Shown here: piece by piece, positions 8,842 to 20,100 of the stretch
Numbering within the stretch: the first letter of the stretch is position 1
Layout of the letters: every line of letters starts with the position of its first letter
Source of the DNA: CAIZQW01 sp037133395
GTDB taxonomy: Bacteria; Verrucomicrobiota; Kiritimatiellia; RFP12; UBA1067
Reading direction: 5' to 3'
NCBI GenBank assembly: GCA_037133395.1
Contig: JBAXOG010000001.1
Location: 44,360 to 108,359, forward strand
DNA: 64,000 nucleotides
Translations under genes and position numbers: made by a program
Notes under the pieces: model-generated
What the model was told of the DNA's origin: nothing
Seen by the model: only the letters and a program-made list of their open reading frames with translations
Databases searched by the model: none

Positions 8842-11800
8842 CTGAGTAAGTGGCCCTGCGTATCCGCAACAGCAGTTCTTCAGGAGAGACCACGTGAAGT
8901 TTGTTCGTGTCTAATCCTTGCACGACCGCATTCATGGCAGGCAGTCCCTGCCGACTCTTGCCACTGTCTGTCTTGTGCTGTGACCACGCGTTAACAGCGA
9001 CCCAGCCACCAAGTCCCGCAGCCTCATCCGTGTTGATCGCTTGCGCAACCCGTTCGGGACTTCCTGCACGCGGCCTGTTCATATTATCCCATAAGCAATA
9101 CCGTGCGCAAACCGCCGGAATACGCCCGCCCCTACCGTTTTGGATCCAATCGATCCGCCCATCTCCTCCATGATAAGGAGCATAATCCATCACCATAATC
9201 CCCAGAAGAGTCGGAATTTCTTCTGCAAATATCCGTAACGCTTTCTGTGCATCAGCCGATTCGCTGTGTTCAAATATCATCGTCAGAACCGTCACACCTG
9301 TTCGTTCCATTGTGGCGTTGATCCGCCGGGCATGCAAACGTAAAACATCCCAACGGTTGGATCGCGTAGAGGCGAAGTGATCTGGATAAAAATAACCGCC
9401 ACCAAACTGCACCACGGTCGTCTCTTTCGGCTTTGACTCGGCTATGCGATCCACAATCACAGGACACACCATCGTCATGTCCCCCGCGCCTATGCTCCAG
9501 CCCATCGGGAACTTACCGTGCAGCGGACTGTCCCAAAACGTGTTGGACCAAAAGTTGCCCATGATGTAAGCCGCATTGTCGCCATCGCTGTTCATGAAGG
9601 CTACACATCGCCGGGTATCCTTCCAGTCAATCTGCGAAGGGTCTAACGCCGGCAATTTCTTCGAATGATAGTTATTCGCACCCGCCGAATAAAAAGGCGC
9701 GTTCAAAATCCAGTTTGACACGGTATGAAAATGACCGCGCGCGGAAACGGGCTGGCAATGTCTGAACTCGTCGCCCACGCCCCACCCGATCATTGCCGCA
9801 GGCGGCTTCACCTGATCCAGCATCCGCCACGCCGGCGTACTCGTGCCAAACGTCACAGGCAAGGTATGCGCAATCATCAGATCCCGATTATTAGCTGTCT
9901 TCGGATCGATCAAACCTACTGCGTCACGCGCCTCGAAGTCCGCACGGTGAGCCTCGAAATAGGCCAACGGCTCGACCCCGCGCGAATCAAAAAGACAGAA
10001 GAGCCCCAACGCCTTCATCCGGCTTTCGGACACTACGGTCACGGGCACGGCTCTGAGTCGCGCAGTAGCCATGGTTGCCGTGTTCAGTGACTGGTCAACT
10101 TCTTGTCGAGGTTCGTAAGCCCGGCCTTCATAGGTGTCGGACGAATAGAGCACGTACCCCTTGACCTGACCCGTATTGACGGCCCGCGTCAAGAGCGCAT
10201 CCGCAGCCACAGTCCCGCGATTCTTCAACGTCAGTCGCTCGATTGTGCGGTCGCGCCACGCTTCATAGGGTTGATGCCGCTGCTCGATCCAGACCAGCTC
10301 GTCGTCCTTGCCCTCATTCACCCCGCGTGCCTTCAATCCTGCTACAGCCTGAAGGATCACTTGTCCCTCCAATTCCTGCGGCCATTCGACCGTTACAAAC
10401 GCCGCAGGCGCTTTCTGCACCGGCCACCAGCCTGTTCCCTCATCGCTACTCGATGAACGCCTTGTGCCGTCCTGGACCTTCTGGCCAAATTGGCACGTAA
10501 ACACTTCTGCATCTGTTGACAGCGGCTTGTTGTCCACAACCGACAGGTAGCTATCGTCGGTCAGCACGAGATCTGCAAACCGTGCTTCGCTACGCATTCC
10601 CAGCAGGTTGTTCTGATTCCAGACTCCGACTGCAACCTGTACTTTCGTCGCGCCGAGCCGGGCAAAGTCCCCTGGAGTGTGGGTGGTATCGTAAAGCTCT
10701 TGCACATTGAGTGTGAAAGTGTGCCACTGGTTGGTAGCGGTCGGCAACTTCCAAAACATTCCCTGTTTCTTCTTGCCCAGTTCCTGAAAATACATCCAGC
10801 TCGCCTGCTTGCCATTGAGCTGATAGCCTAAGCTCCGCGGCAGGTAATTGCAACGCTCTTCTTCCGCACTCCAGCGGAACATCATGAGCGCCTTCAACTC
10901 CGTGTCGTTCATCAGCAAGGCCGTCACATAGCCGCCTCCAGCCTTCGGCATTTCGTTCAGCAGATAACGGCCACCCAACACGGGCGATTGCCCTGGTGCG
11001 AGCGCAACGACCTGACTGGCTTGCAGATATTCGTCATCCGACCAGATCGACTCCACAGGAGTCTTGACCGCAAAGGTTGCTCCCTGCCCGTCTGCGCGAG
11101 CCACAAAAAACGGATCGCTGTCACGCGAATAGCGGTCAGGCAATGTCCACCCCGTGAAGCCCTTGCTGAAGTCGCCATTTTCTAGCATCGGCTTCGCGGC
11201 CAGCTCCGGCAGGCTATGGAACCACAGCGGGTTCTTCTGCTCGTCGAACGGCTTGAACATCGACTCCGGGAAAACATATTCCTTGTCGGTTCCTGCGAGA
11301 CGTCCGCGCAGAATCAACTTGTCGCCGTCTACATCCACGAGCACATAATAGCCGCCGCGCTCAATGCCGTCTTTGAATGCGGGATATTCTTCGCCGTAGG
11401 GGCGCGGCTGGATGATGGTCGGCACTGTGAAGAACCGGATGCCCTTGTACGCCCACGCGACCTTCTCGGCTGTCTGGATACCATTGTGGACATGACCGTT
11501 GAAGTAATATTTCACATTACCGTAACGCGCCATCAGATCCAGCATCTTCTTGCGCAGTGCCAGTGGCTGCTGATAGAACTCGGTCTGGCTCAACCCCTGC
11601 GGCATGAAGTGCAGATGGTTGAACACAATGGTCGGACGGTCTTTATTGGCCGCCAGATCGTTCTCCAGCCAATCGAGCAGTTTCTTTTCAATTGCTTTTT
11701 GTTCTGGGCTGTTCCCGTCTAAATTACACGGAGTAAAAACAAAATGCCACTTGCCCGCGTCAAACGAATAGAACGGGCTCGCCACACCAGTCAACTCCTT

Positions 11801-12199
11801 CTGCAGTTTTGCGTACCCCTCGTAAGGCGGGCGCGTATCATGGTTGCCGTGCAGGAGAATGTTCGGTATATGAAACTGTTTCGCCAACCTCCGAAAATTG
11901 TCCACCGACTGGGGTTCGAACACATTCACAAGATCACCGAGCCAGGCCACAAAGGCGGGCTGCTGCTTGGACGTATTCAGTTCGTTCGCAATCTGCGCGG
12001 TCGTCTCCTGCGCATTCATGCAGACCGCACCCCGATTATTCTCGGCCGAGACCTGAGGGTCGGCCAGCATCGCGAAACTGAAACGATCTCCGCTCCCGGC
12101 AGCCGGAGAAATCGCACCGCTCTGCGCCGACCCCTCGACGGCGCACACCATCGATAGCCCTGTTAGAACGACCCACATGCGTGTGGAATTTAACAACAT
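8834..12199 (-). CDS. Secreted calcineurin-like metallophosphatase fused to a GxGYxYP-motif putative glycoside hydrolase
   Basis: 1121 aa from the ATG at 12199, chosen over an ATG 48 nt upstream because GGGAGGA lies 5 nt before it and a signal peptide follows directly (to about AVEGSAQS). Residues ~40-320 carry the metallophosphatase set LADPQ, GDLVN, GNHD, NHLHF and GHVHNG. A jelly-roll-like, carbohydrate-binding-type stretch follows. The C-terminal half contains QFGGGYFYPDHF (~residue 933), the hallmark of the GxGYxYP family, a putative glycoside hydrolase group found in gut and PVC bacteria. It is the last gene of the minus-strand glycan locus, 54 nt after the Gfo/Idh gene. Catalytic activity of either half is inferred from family only. 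Confidence 0.85.
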   Translation of the reverse strand: MLLNSTRMWVVLTGLSMVCAVEGSAQSGAISPAAGSGDRFSFAMLADPQVSAENNRGAVCMNAQETTAQIANELNTSKQQPAFVAWLGDLVNVFEPQSVDNFRRLAKQFHIPNILLHGNHDTRPPYEGYAKLQKELTGVASPFYSFDAGKWHFVFTPCNLDGNSPEQKAIEKKLLDWLENDLAANKDRPTIVFNHLHFMPQGLSQTEFYQQPLALRKKMLDLMARYGNVKYYFNGHVHNGIQTAEKVAWAYKGIRFFTVPTIIQPRPYGEEYPAFKDGIERGGYYVLVDVDGDKLILRGRLAGTDKEYVFPESMFKPFDEQKNPLWFHSLPELAAKPMLENGDFSKGFTGWTLPDRYSRDSDPFFVARADGQGATFAVKTPVESIWSDDEYLQASQVVALAPGQSPVLGGRYLLNEMPKAGGGYVTALLMNDTELKALMMFRWSAEEERCNYLPRSLGYQLNGKQASWMYFQELGKKKQGMFWKLPTATNQWHTFTLNVQELYDTTHTPGDFARLGATKVQVAVGVWNQNNLLGMRSEARFADLVLTDDSYLSVVDNKPLSTDAEVFTCQFGQKVQDGTRRSSSSDEGTGWWPVQKAPAAFVTVEWPQELEGQVILQAVAGLKARGVNEGKDDELVWIEQRHQPYEAWRDRTIERLTLKNRGTVAADALLTRAVNTGQVKGYVLYSSDTYEGRAYEPRQEVDQSLNTATMATARLRAVPVTVVSESRMKALGLFCLFDSRGVEPLAYFEAHRADFEARDAVGLIDPKTANNRDLMIAHTLPVTFGTSTPAWRMLDQVKPPAAMIGWGVGDEFRHCQPVSARGHFHTVSNWILNAPFYSAGANNYHSKKLPALDPSQIDWKDTRRCVAFMNSDGDNAAYIMGNFWSNTFWDSPLHGKFPMGWSIGAGDMTMVCPVIVDRIAESKPKETTVVQFGGGYFYPDHFASTRSNRWDVLRLHARRINATMERTGVTVLTMIFEHSESADAQKALRIFAEEIPTLLGIMVMDYAPYHGGDGRIDWIQNGRGGRIPAVCARYCLWDNMNRPRAGSPERVAQAINTDEAAGLGGWVAVNAWSQHKTDSGKSRQGLPAMNAVVQGLDTNKLHVVSPEELLLRIRRATYSGL

Positions 12200-12253
12200 C
12201 CATTCCTCCCATTTCTTCTGTTCCAAGCACCCGTCACAAATCGTCATGCGCGG

Positions 12254-13606
12254 TTATAGCCAATTGCATTTGCGGTTCTGTTGCGAAATGAATTTCATTG
12301 CTTGTGCGTCATCCGCCATCATTTTCGCACCGTCCCAGTTAAATCCATTTCCTGTTCTACAGGCAACCACACCTAAATTCGCAAGTTCCGCAAGCCGGGC
12401 ACCAAAATCAAAACTCGAATAGGTCTGCTTTCCCGTTCTGATACCGTCAACCCATGCTTGCACATGCCCGCCCACCGGAGGCTTTGGCAGTAGTTCGGGA
12501 ACCGCCTTCACCGCCGGATGGTTAGCGATCCCTTTGAATTTCGGCTCATCATTGAATTTAATATAGGCTTCCGAATTCCAAGGACCGAGGAAGAGGGTGC
12601 CTTTGTCGCCGAACAACATGATACCGTCCCGCATCGCTCCGAAGGTTTCCTTTAACGGCGCAACCATCTTTTCGGGCGGCGTTCCATGGCCCTTCCCGAA
12701 GCAGAATTGGAGCGTGACCGGCGGCAAAGTTCCGCGCACAGGATAGTGCCAGTTAACTTGTGCCCAAATCGGAATACCGTCCATGCCCAAGCCTTCGCCC
12801 TTTATATCAATTCGCTCAGAATCACCCAACTGCAATCCCTCCATAGCTACAGGGAAGATGTGGCTTCCGAAATCCGATAAAACACCTCCACCAAAATCGT
12901 ACCAGTGCCGCCATTTGAAGGGGTGATAGATGCCTTTTTTATAATCCCGCAAGCTTGACGGGCCACACCAAAAATCCCAGTTTAGTTCTTCTGGTATCGG
13001 ATCCGCTCCGACAGGTGCTGTGATTGCATTAGCCTGATACTTCAGAGCGCCGACAACGTCCCTGACAGAACCGATCAGCCCAGACCTAAGAATGTCAACC
13101 GAACGGCGGTACGGTATAGATGATGTCCCCTGATTGCCAGTTTGGGTAATCAGATTTGTATGCGCGTGTGCCAGTTGCCGGAGTTCTCTGGCTTCAGCCA
13201 CAGTTCGCGTCAGGGGCTTTTCACAGTAGATATGTTTCCCAGTCTCAATCGCATGTTTACAAATCACCGTGTGCCAATGATCCGGGGTCGCCACAATCAC
13301 CGCATCCACATCATTGCGCTTGTCTAGTAACTCCCTATAATCGGAATACTGTACACAAGCCGCGCCAAGATCTGGATGCATTTCACGAATACGCCTGATT
13401 CTCTGCGTATCAACATCGCAGATCGCGGCGATGTTCAATTTCGTGTCGCGGACGATCCGGAGAAGGAATTCCGATCGTCCGCCGGTTCCGATGACACCGA
13501 CCGTGAGTCGTTCGTTTGCTCCAAAAGCCGAAGCCGGAATCAGTGTCGGTAACGTGATCGCGGCCCCCCCTTTGATAAAGGTTCTTCTGGAAATCACCAA
13601 TTTCAT
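12254..13606 (-). CDS. Gfo/Idh/MocA-family oxidoreductase with twin-arginine signal
   Basis: 450 aa from the ATG at 13606, which has AAGGAGA 5 nt upstream; a longer reading frame upstream lacks support. The N-terminus SRRTFIKGGAAI is a twin-arginine export signal. The Rossmann motif is VGVIGTGGR, followed by ICDVDTQR and the family signature EKPLTRT after ATPDHWH. Members oxidise or reduce sugars and related polyols with NAD(P); secreted versions are abundant in PVC bacteria and usually keep a tightly bound cofactor. It sits 31 nt after the first GH106 gene in the same operon, so it probably acts on a sugar released by the rhamnosidases. The exact substrate cannot be read from sequence. Confidence 0.88.
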   Translation of the reverse strand: MKLVISRRTFIKGGAAITLPTLIPASAFGANERLTVGVIGTGGRSEFLLRIVRDTKLNIAAICDVDTQRIRRIREMHPDLGAACVQYSDYRELLDKRNDVDAVIVATPDHWHTVICKHAIETGKHIYCEKPLTRTVAEARELRQLAHAHTNLITQTGNQGTSSIPYRRSVDILRSGLIGSVRDVVGALKYQANAITAPVGADPIPEELNWDFWCGPSSLRDYKKGIYHPFKWRHWYDFGGGVLSDFGSHIFPVAMEGLQLGDSERIDIKGEGLGMDGIPIWAQVNWHYPVRGTLPPVTLQFCFGKGHGTPPEKMVAPLKETFGAMRDGIMLFGDKGTLFLGPWNSEAYIKFNDEPKFKGIANHPAVKAVPELLPKPPVGGHVQAWVDGIRTGKQTYSSFDFGARLAELANLGVVACRTGNGFNWDGAKMMADDAQAMKFISQQNRKCNWL

Positions 13607-13637
13607 ACGTTTCTCCTTTTGATCGGTGTACATCAAT

Positions 13638-16600
13638 CTACGGCTTTGGAATAACACGTTGTTCAACCGCACGAATCACCACTGGCCCAATCAAACCTGA
13701 GGGCAGAAGTGCGTCATCCTTCTTCCAGTGCTTGAAGGTCGTGAAGGTTAGCCGCCGCGGCTCGGGGCGGGGCAGACCTTTTTGCAGCCACTCCGGCCAA
13801 GCTGGAATGCCACGCGTTATCCAGGTGCCATTTGTCGTGCAGTCGTCGGGATACTGCTCATCGCCGATCAGTCGATTGGGCCACAGGTTGGTCACCTTCA
13901 CTTCCAGCGCGTTTGTACCGCTCTGGATCACGTCGGTCACGTCCATCCTGAACGGCGGTTTCCAAAGCGTGCCGAGCGATTTCCCATTCAGCCACACCTC
14001 GGCAATCACTTCGACACGGCCAAGGTCGAGTTCAATTTTGGGTTTCGGATTATTGCTTTTGGATTTGTCACTATAGACGAAGTCCTTTCGATAGACTGCC
14101 GTGCCGGAGAAATACCGCACACCGGAATCAGGGTGCTCGGGCCAGGAGATCAGCTTTTCCAGCGTCACTTTTTCCGGCGCACCCCAGCCCGCGGGAAACT
14201 CCAACGGCCAGGGTCCATCCACAGTCACAGGTTCTGGAGCAGACGAAACATCAACAACCTGTTTCCGTCCATCATTGAAGGTCAGTTCGTATTTTCCGCG
14301 TGTTGCGGTCTGAAGCAATAACCGCCCAGCAGCATCGGTTTTCACTTGGGCAGAAAACGTTTCTTGCGTTCCGTCACGGCTGAGCCCGACGATATGACGC
14401 ACGGTTCCTGCACCCACTGGCTTGCGGAATACGACAAAGACCGCCTCTTCCTGTTCCAGATTCAGCCCTACGCTGACCCCTGTAGCCGTCTGCTCATAAA
14501 CAGAGACCGCCTCAATGCGTCCGCTCTCGGGATACCACAGTTCGGGCACCTTGCCACTCACGCGGAACCGACACTTCACCGAGCCGCCACGTGGACTGCT
14601 GTTGGCGACAAAGTAGACATCCGCATCCTTGATCGTCCGATGGACAAAATGAAGATCCAATCCGGCCTTCGGGTCGTAATCAAAATCGGGGACAAGCCCG
14701 TCAGCGTTCATCACATCTTCCAGCGTGCGGCCCCAAATCACACGGCCTGCACTAACCTTGCGCTCTCCCGCCGCTCCATTTCCCCAAAGCTTTTCCGCCA
14801 AAGCCGTAAACGTTGCTTGGCTGTTCTGATCTGCCAGACTCGGGGATCCCTTCGGCTTCGGTCCCAGCACAGCCGCGCCTTCATGCGCCAGACGTGCTAC
14901 ATGGTTCAACGAGGCTAACGTCATGCGCCCGTGTTCCGGCATCACCAGATATCGGTATGTTTTGCCCCCAGGCAGCGCCACTTTGCCATCCGCTACGTTC
15001 AGCCGTGAGAGAATTTCGCCGTTCAGCCCGTCGCCATCATAGCCTTCCAGTGGCGTAGGCGGCTTGTTTCCATCTCCGTTGGGCGCATTGTCGCCCAAAT
15101 AGAAAAGCACATCGGCTACAGGTGATCCCTGTTGCAACAGCGCCTGACAGCGCCCCAGATAAGTGTGCCATTGCGGTCCGCCCTTTTCCCACCAGGTGTT
15201 GCCCCGATCCAAGTGACACCCCCACGGCCCGAGCGTCATGCCCGGGCGCAGGTGCGGATCATTCCAGGGCTGGTCTGTGAACACGTGCATGACCAGACGA
15301 TTCACGCCCACGCAGTAACTCCAATCCGCAAGAGCCTTCAGCGTCGCCGGGTGTTTTTCCCATTTTTCAAGACCGGTAAACTCCTCACTGCCGATGATCT
15401 GTCTCTCGTAAATATGGCCGGCGATGGAAGCGCCCATTCGAGGCCGTGTGCCAATCGGACTATTGATCCAGATCTCGGTCATCGGCACATCGCTGCGCCC
15501 GCCAGCCTGGAGGTATTCGAACGGGCCATCGTAGGCTTCGGTAGAGAAGAAGAGTCCATCCTTGCGACAGCGTTCCGCCAGCCGTCCCGTATGATGGTCG
15601 GCATAGCAATCGCAAACCGTCCGCCGAAAATCCCACAGGAATGCCTCGGTCTGTTCCAAGGAGCCGATGACGCGTCCTGTCAACGCCGGCAACCAGCCCG
15701 TCATGTCATACCCGCGCCGTTTCTTGAACTCGGCAGCAAGTTTGGGTGTCCAGTTTTGCCAGCCCACCTCATAGCTGTCCACATGATGATTAGCAATCAC
15801 TCGCTTCGCCATTTCAGGACCGACGCTTTGCAAGATCGGGTTCATCATCCCGTCGTAGTAGACATCACAGGCTTCCTGGCTGAGCTTGTCGACCTCCAGC
15901 GCTTGCATGCCGGACGGCAACGGGGCGGACTGCGCGCCGGTGGGTATATGCCCCATGCGGATGACAGTCCAGCGCCCGGGCGGCACGTCCCACGTCAGCC
16001 GCCCTTCCGCATTCATTCGTCCGGTCAGTTGCACGACCTGCTCCTGGGCAATGGTCTCTTCCGGTTTGGGCTGCGGCTCTTTAGTATCCGGATTGACCGC
16101 TCCAGTGCCGAAACCCGTTTTGTTGGTCCATCGCTGGAGACGGAAACCGCCATACACATTGAGCTCCTGCACATATACCGATAATGGCTGTTTCATTTGA
16201 TCCTTGGCCCCGGTCATAAAGGTCAAGCGAAAGCGCTTGGCCGTTACTGGAGCGAAGGTCGCCGATCCTGTCGTGGGCCGGTCATTGAGCCCCGAGGGTA
16301 AATTTTCAAACTTGCCGACAGGCACAAACGTTGCTTGCTCCTCATTCCACGCTTCAAAGGTTGCTTTAAAAACCTTGCTCCGGTGTGCCGCGCGAATGGA
16401 AATCGAGCGGACAGGCACTGGGATTTCGGTACGCAGTTCAAACGTGCCGGGCAGTTGAGCCACGGTCTCTGGATCATTGTCAAAGAGCTTTCCGCCTTCG
16501 GGTAGCGGAACGCCTGATGCGTCCGCAACGGTGGTCTGAACCGTCCGCAGGCTGAGTTCATCATGAAGCGGCGTGGGGAAGGCAAAGACAGCGATATCCC

Positions 16601-17108
16601 GATAATAGTTCAGCCGTGCGGCGGGCTGCGGCAGAGCCGTCTCGACGCGGCATCCTCCTTCCACGACCGTCTCACTCCAGGCCAGTTCCTGCATGCTCAG
16701 TTCGGGCGTGACCCAGGGGCCGCCGCTGTTGGCCCAGCCAGGACAGTTGAAGCCGATCTGCAGACCCAACTTCTCGGCCTCTTTCAGTGTGAAGGCTACA
16801 TTTTCGAACCATTGCGGACTGCGGGGCCTGACCGGCCCGACCGGCCCCATCCCAATGTCGAACACCATCGCCCCGCCGATACCCCCACGCTGCATGGATT
16901 CAAGGTCGGCCTTAATTCCCGCCTGCGTGACATTACCGTTCATCCAATACCAATACAGCCAGGGTTTGGAATGTGCGGCAGGAGTGATAAATGATTGCTC
17001 CAAGGTATCGTGTTTGCCGGTGCCGGACGCTGCGGTCACAGCGAGGCATCCGCTGAATACAGCAAGCAACGTCCGCGTCAGATAAGTTTGGTTTGGGTTA
17101 CATGTCAT
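13638..17108 (-). CDS. GH106-family glycosidase (alpha-L-rhamnosidase type), copy A
   Basis: 1156 aa with a Sec signal peptide (LLAVFSGCLAVTAASG). The opening is typical of GH106: FITPAAHSKPWLYWYWMNGN, then KADLESMQRGGIGGAM and GFNCPGWANSGGPWVTPE. A C-terminal galactose-binding-like jelly roll (IAEVWLNGKSLGTLWKPPF) ends the protein, as is common in the family. GH106 enzymes cleave terminal alpha-L-rhamnose. The gene is a close paralogue of the one 31 nt upstream (17140-21144), sharing long identical blocks throughout, which indicates a tandem duplication within the operon. It lacks the inserted lectin-like domain of copy B. Confidence 0.9.
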   Translation of the reverse strand: MTCNPNQTYLTRTLLAVFSGCLAVTAASGTGKHDTLEQSFITPAAHSKPWLYWYWMNGNVTQAGIKADLESMQRGGIGGAMVFDIGMGPVGPVRPRSPQWFENVAFTLKEAEKLGLQIGFNCPGWANSGGPWVTPELSMQELAWSETVVEGGCRVETALPQPAARLNYYRDIAVFAFPTPLHDELSLRTVQTTVADASGVPLPEGGKLFDNDPETVAQLPGTFELRTEIPVPVRSISIRAAHRSKVFKATFEAWNEEQATFVPVGKFENLPSGLNDRPTTGSATFAPVTAKRFRLTFMTGAKDQMKQPLSVYVQELNVYGGFRLQRWTNKTGFGTGAVNPDTKEPQPKPEETIAQEQVVQLTGRMNAEGRLTWDVPPGRWTVIRMGHIPTGAQSAPLPSGMQALEVDKLSQEACDVYYDGMMNPILQSVGPEMAKRVIANHHVDSYEVGWQNWTPKLAAEFKKRRGYDMTGWLPALTGRVIGSLEQTEAFLWDFRRTVCDCYADHHTGRLAERCRKDGLFFSTEAYDGPFEYLQAGGRSDVPMTEIWINSPIGTRPRMGASIAGHIYERQIIGSEEFTGLEKWEKHPATLKALADWSYCVGVNRLVMHVFTDQPWNDPHLRPGMTLGPWGCHLDRGNTWWEKGGPQWHTYLGRCQALLQQGSPVADVLFYLGDNAPNGDGNKPPTPLEGYDGDGLNGEILSRLNVADGKVALPGGKTYRYLVMPEHGRMTLASLNHVARLAHEGAAVLGPKPKGSPSLADQNSQATFTALAEKLWGNGAAGERKVSAGRVIWGRTLEDVMNADGLVPDFDYDPKAGLDLHFVHRTIKDADVYFVANSSPRGGSVKCRFRVSGKVPELWYPESGRIEAVSVYEQTATGVSVGLNLEQEEAVFVVFRKPVGAGTVRHIVGLSRDGTQETFSAQVKTDAAGRLLLQTATRGKYELTFNDGRKQVVDVSSAPEPVTVDGPWPLEFPAGWGAPEKVTLEKLISWPEHPDSGVRYFSGTAVYRKDFVYSDKSKSNNPKPKIELDLGRVEVIAEVWLNGKSLGTLWKPPFRMDVTDVIQSGTNALEVKVTNLWPNRLIGDEQYPDDCTTNGTWITRGIPAWPEWLQKGLPRPEPRRLTFTTFKHWKKDDALLPSGLIGPVVIRAVEQRVIPKP

Positions 17109-17139
17109 ACTAATTCTTTCCTGTTACTTGCCCGTCAGT

Positions 17140-20100
17140 CTACCGCATGGGGATAACGCTTTGCTCAGCCGCGCGAAGCACCACCGGCCCGATCAGGCCG
17201 GAGGGAAGCAGCGCGTCGTCCTTCTTCCAATGCTTGTAGGTCGTAAAGGTCATCCGCCGCGGCTCGGGGCGGTGCTGCCCCTTTTGCAGCCACTCCGGCC
17301 AAGCCGGAATACCGCCCGCTTTCCAGGTGCCCTTGGGTGTGCAGTCATCGGGATACTGCTCGTCGCCGATCAGGCGGTTGGGCCACAGGTTGGTCACCTT
17401 CACCTCAAGCTCATTGGTTCCGGTTTTGATCACATCCGTCACGTCCAGACGAAAGGGAGGCTTCCAAAGCGTCCCCAAATCCTTGCCGTTGACCTTCACT
17501 TCCGCAATCACCTGCACGTCACCCAAGTCCAAAGTCAAGGATCGCTGCCGACGCCGCCACGCGGCGGGCACGGCGAATACCGTCCCATATTTCGCCGTAC
17601 CGGAAAAGTAGCGCACGCCAGGGTCGGAGTGTTCCGGCCAGGAAACGAGCTTGTCGATCGTCGTTCTTTCAGGGGCACCCCAACCGGCAGGGAACTCCAA
17701 TTTCCAGGGACCGCCGAGCCGCAGCGGCTCAGGCGATGGCGGCACAATTATCGCGCGCCCACCCCCTCCGGACAGCTTCAGTTCGTACTGACCACCGGCC
17801 TCAGCCTGAAACCGCAAACTTCCGGTCGCCTCAGTCGTCAAAGTCAGAAGGCTGTCCGATTCCTTGGCATCGGGCGCGGCTTGAGCGAGTTGCGTGATTT
17901 CGGCTTCCGTCATTGCCCACGCATATTTGGCAAGCCTGGCCACTTCCCCTTGGAACGGCTTGGTCATCTGCGCTTGGGGCGATGTCACATTCACGCCCGC
18001 ATGGACCGTATTTCCGCTCTTGAGGCCCGTGCCGACCGGTTTGCCGTTGATGAAAAGTACAGGCACGCCTGCACGATAGATCACGGCCACGTGGATCCAG
18101 CCGTAGAGGGTTTGCGGAGCTTTCCAGCTCAGCACGGCCGGGAAATTCCACGCCCAGCTCTCCAACACGCACACGCCATTCGTGCCCACGGACACGCCGG
18201 CCCCCGAATGCCCCTTGTCGCCATAGAGCAGGTGCCCAGCCGGCGGATAGACAGCGTAGTTCTGATTGCCCCAGTCCAACCCGCGCGTGTGCTGCGCGGG
18301 CACGTCGATCTCCGCCGTGGGCCGAGCCCAGAAGGTCATCGTGAACGTGCCTGAGAGGTCTTCACGGCTCGGCATCGCTGCGGGCAATATCTCGCGTCCG
18401 TTGCAGCTCAGACCCACAACCGTCCGCGAATGCTCGGCCGGCAACGGCTTGCGAAACAGCACAAAGACCGCTTCCTCCTGCTTCAAGTTAAGTCCCACAC
18501 GCATTCCTGCGGGGGTTTGCTCGTAAACGGATGCCAATTCGATTTTGCCGGTCTCCGGATACCAAAGCTCCGGCACCTTGCCATTTACTCGGAACTGGCA
18601 ATTGACCCAGCCTCCGCGCGGACTGCTGTTCGCGACAAAGTAGACGTCCGAGCCCTCGATCATCCGATGGACAAAGTGAAGATCCATCCCGGTGTTGGGA
18701 TCGTAATCGAAATCAGGAGCCACCCCGTCGGCCTTCATCACGGCCTCCACCTTGCGGCCCCAGTTCACCCGGCCTGCGCCTGACTTACATTCTCCGGAAG
18801 TCGCCGCCGTGTCTCCCCAAAGCTCCTTCGCCAACGCCGTAAACTTCGCTTGGCGGCCCTGGTCTGCCAGGCTCGGGGAACCCTGCGGTTTCGGCCCCAG
18901 CACAGACGCGCCGTCACGCGCCAGGCGCGCCACCTGGTTCAGCGAGGCCAATGTCATGCGCCCGTGTTCCGGCATCACCAGATAGCGATATGTTTTTCCC
19001 CCTGGCAGTACCAATTTACCATCAGCCACCTTGAGCCGCGCGAGGATTTCGCCGTTCAGCCCGTCGCCATCATAGCCTTCCGGTGGCACAGGCGGATTGT
19101 TGCCGCCGCCGTTGGGCGCATCATCGCCCAGATAGTAAAGCACATCGGCCACCGGCGAACCTTGCTGCAAGATCGCCTGACAGCGCCACAGATACGCGTG
19201 CCACTGCGTCCCTCCCTTTTCCCACCAAGTGTTGCTCCGGTCCAGGTGGCAGCCCCACGACCCCAGCGTCATGCCCGGGCGCAGGTGCGGATCAGTCCAT
19301 GGCTGCCCCGTGAATACGACCATAAGCAGCCGATTCACGCCCACGCAGTAGCTCCAATCCGCCAAGGCCTTCATCGTCGCCGGGTGCTGGTCCCACTTCT
19401 CCAGACCGGTGAACTCTTCGCTGCCGATGATCTGCCGCTCGTAGAGATGGCCAGCGCTGGAAGCGGCCATGCGCGGCCGACTGCCGATCGGACTGCCGAT
19501 CCAGATCTCGGTCATCGGCACATCGCTATGCCCCCCGGCCTGGAGGTATTCGAACGGGCCGTCGTAAGCTTCGGTGGAAAAAAACAGCCCGTCCTCACGA
19601 CAACGCTGAGCCAAGCGTCCAATATGGTGATCGGAATAGCAGTCGCAAATCGTCCGCCGAAAATCCCACAGGAACGACTCGCTCTGTTCCAGCGAGCCGA
19701 CGACGCGTCCCGTCAACGCCGGCAGCCAGACGGCCATGTCATAGCCGCGCCGATCCTTGAATTCGGACGGGAACTTGCGCGTCCAGTTCTGCCAGCCCAC
19801 CTCATAGCTGTCCACATGATGGTTGGCCACCGCTTTCTTAGCGATTTCAGGGCCCACGCTTTGCAGAATCGGCTTCATCATCCCGTCGTAGTAGACATCG
19901 CAGGCTTCACTGCTGTATTTGTCCACCTCCAGCGCGTGCATGCCGGACGGCAACGGTGCGGACTCCGCGCCGGTGGGTATATGCCCCATGCGGACCACGG
20001 TCCAGCGCCCGGCCGGCGCGTCCCACGTCAGACGCCCTGCCGCATTCATTCGTTCGGTCAGTTGAACGACCCGCTCAGGGGCAAGGGTCTCTTCACGTTT

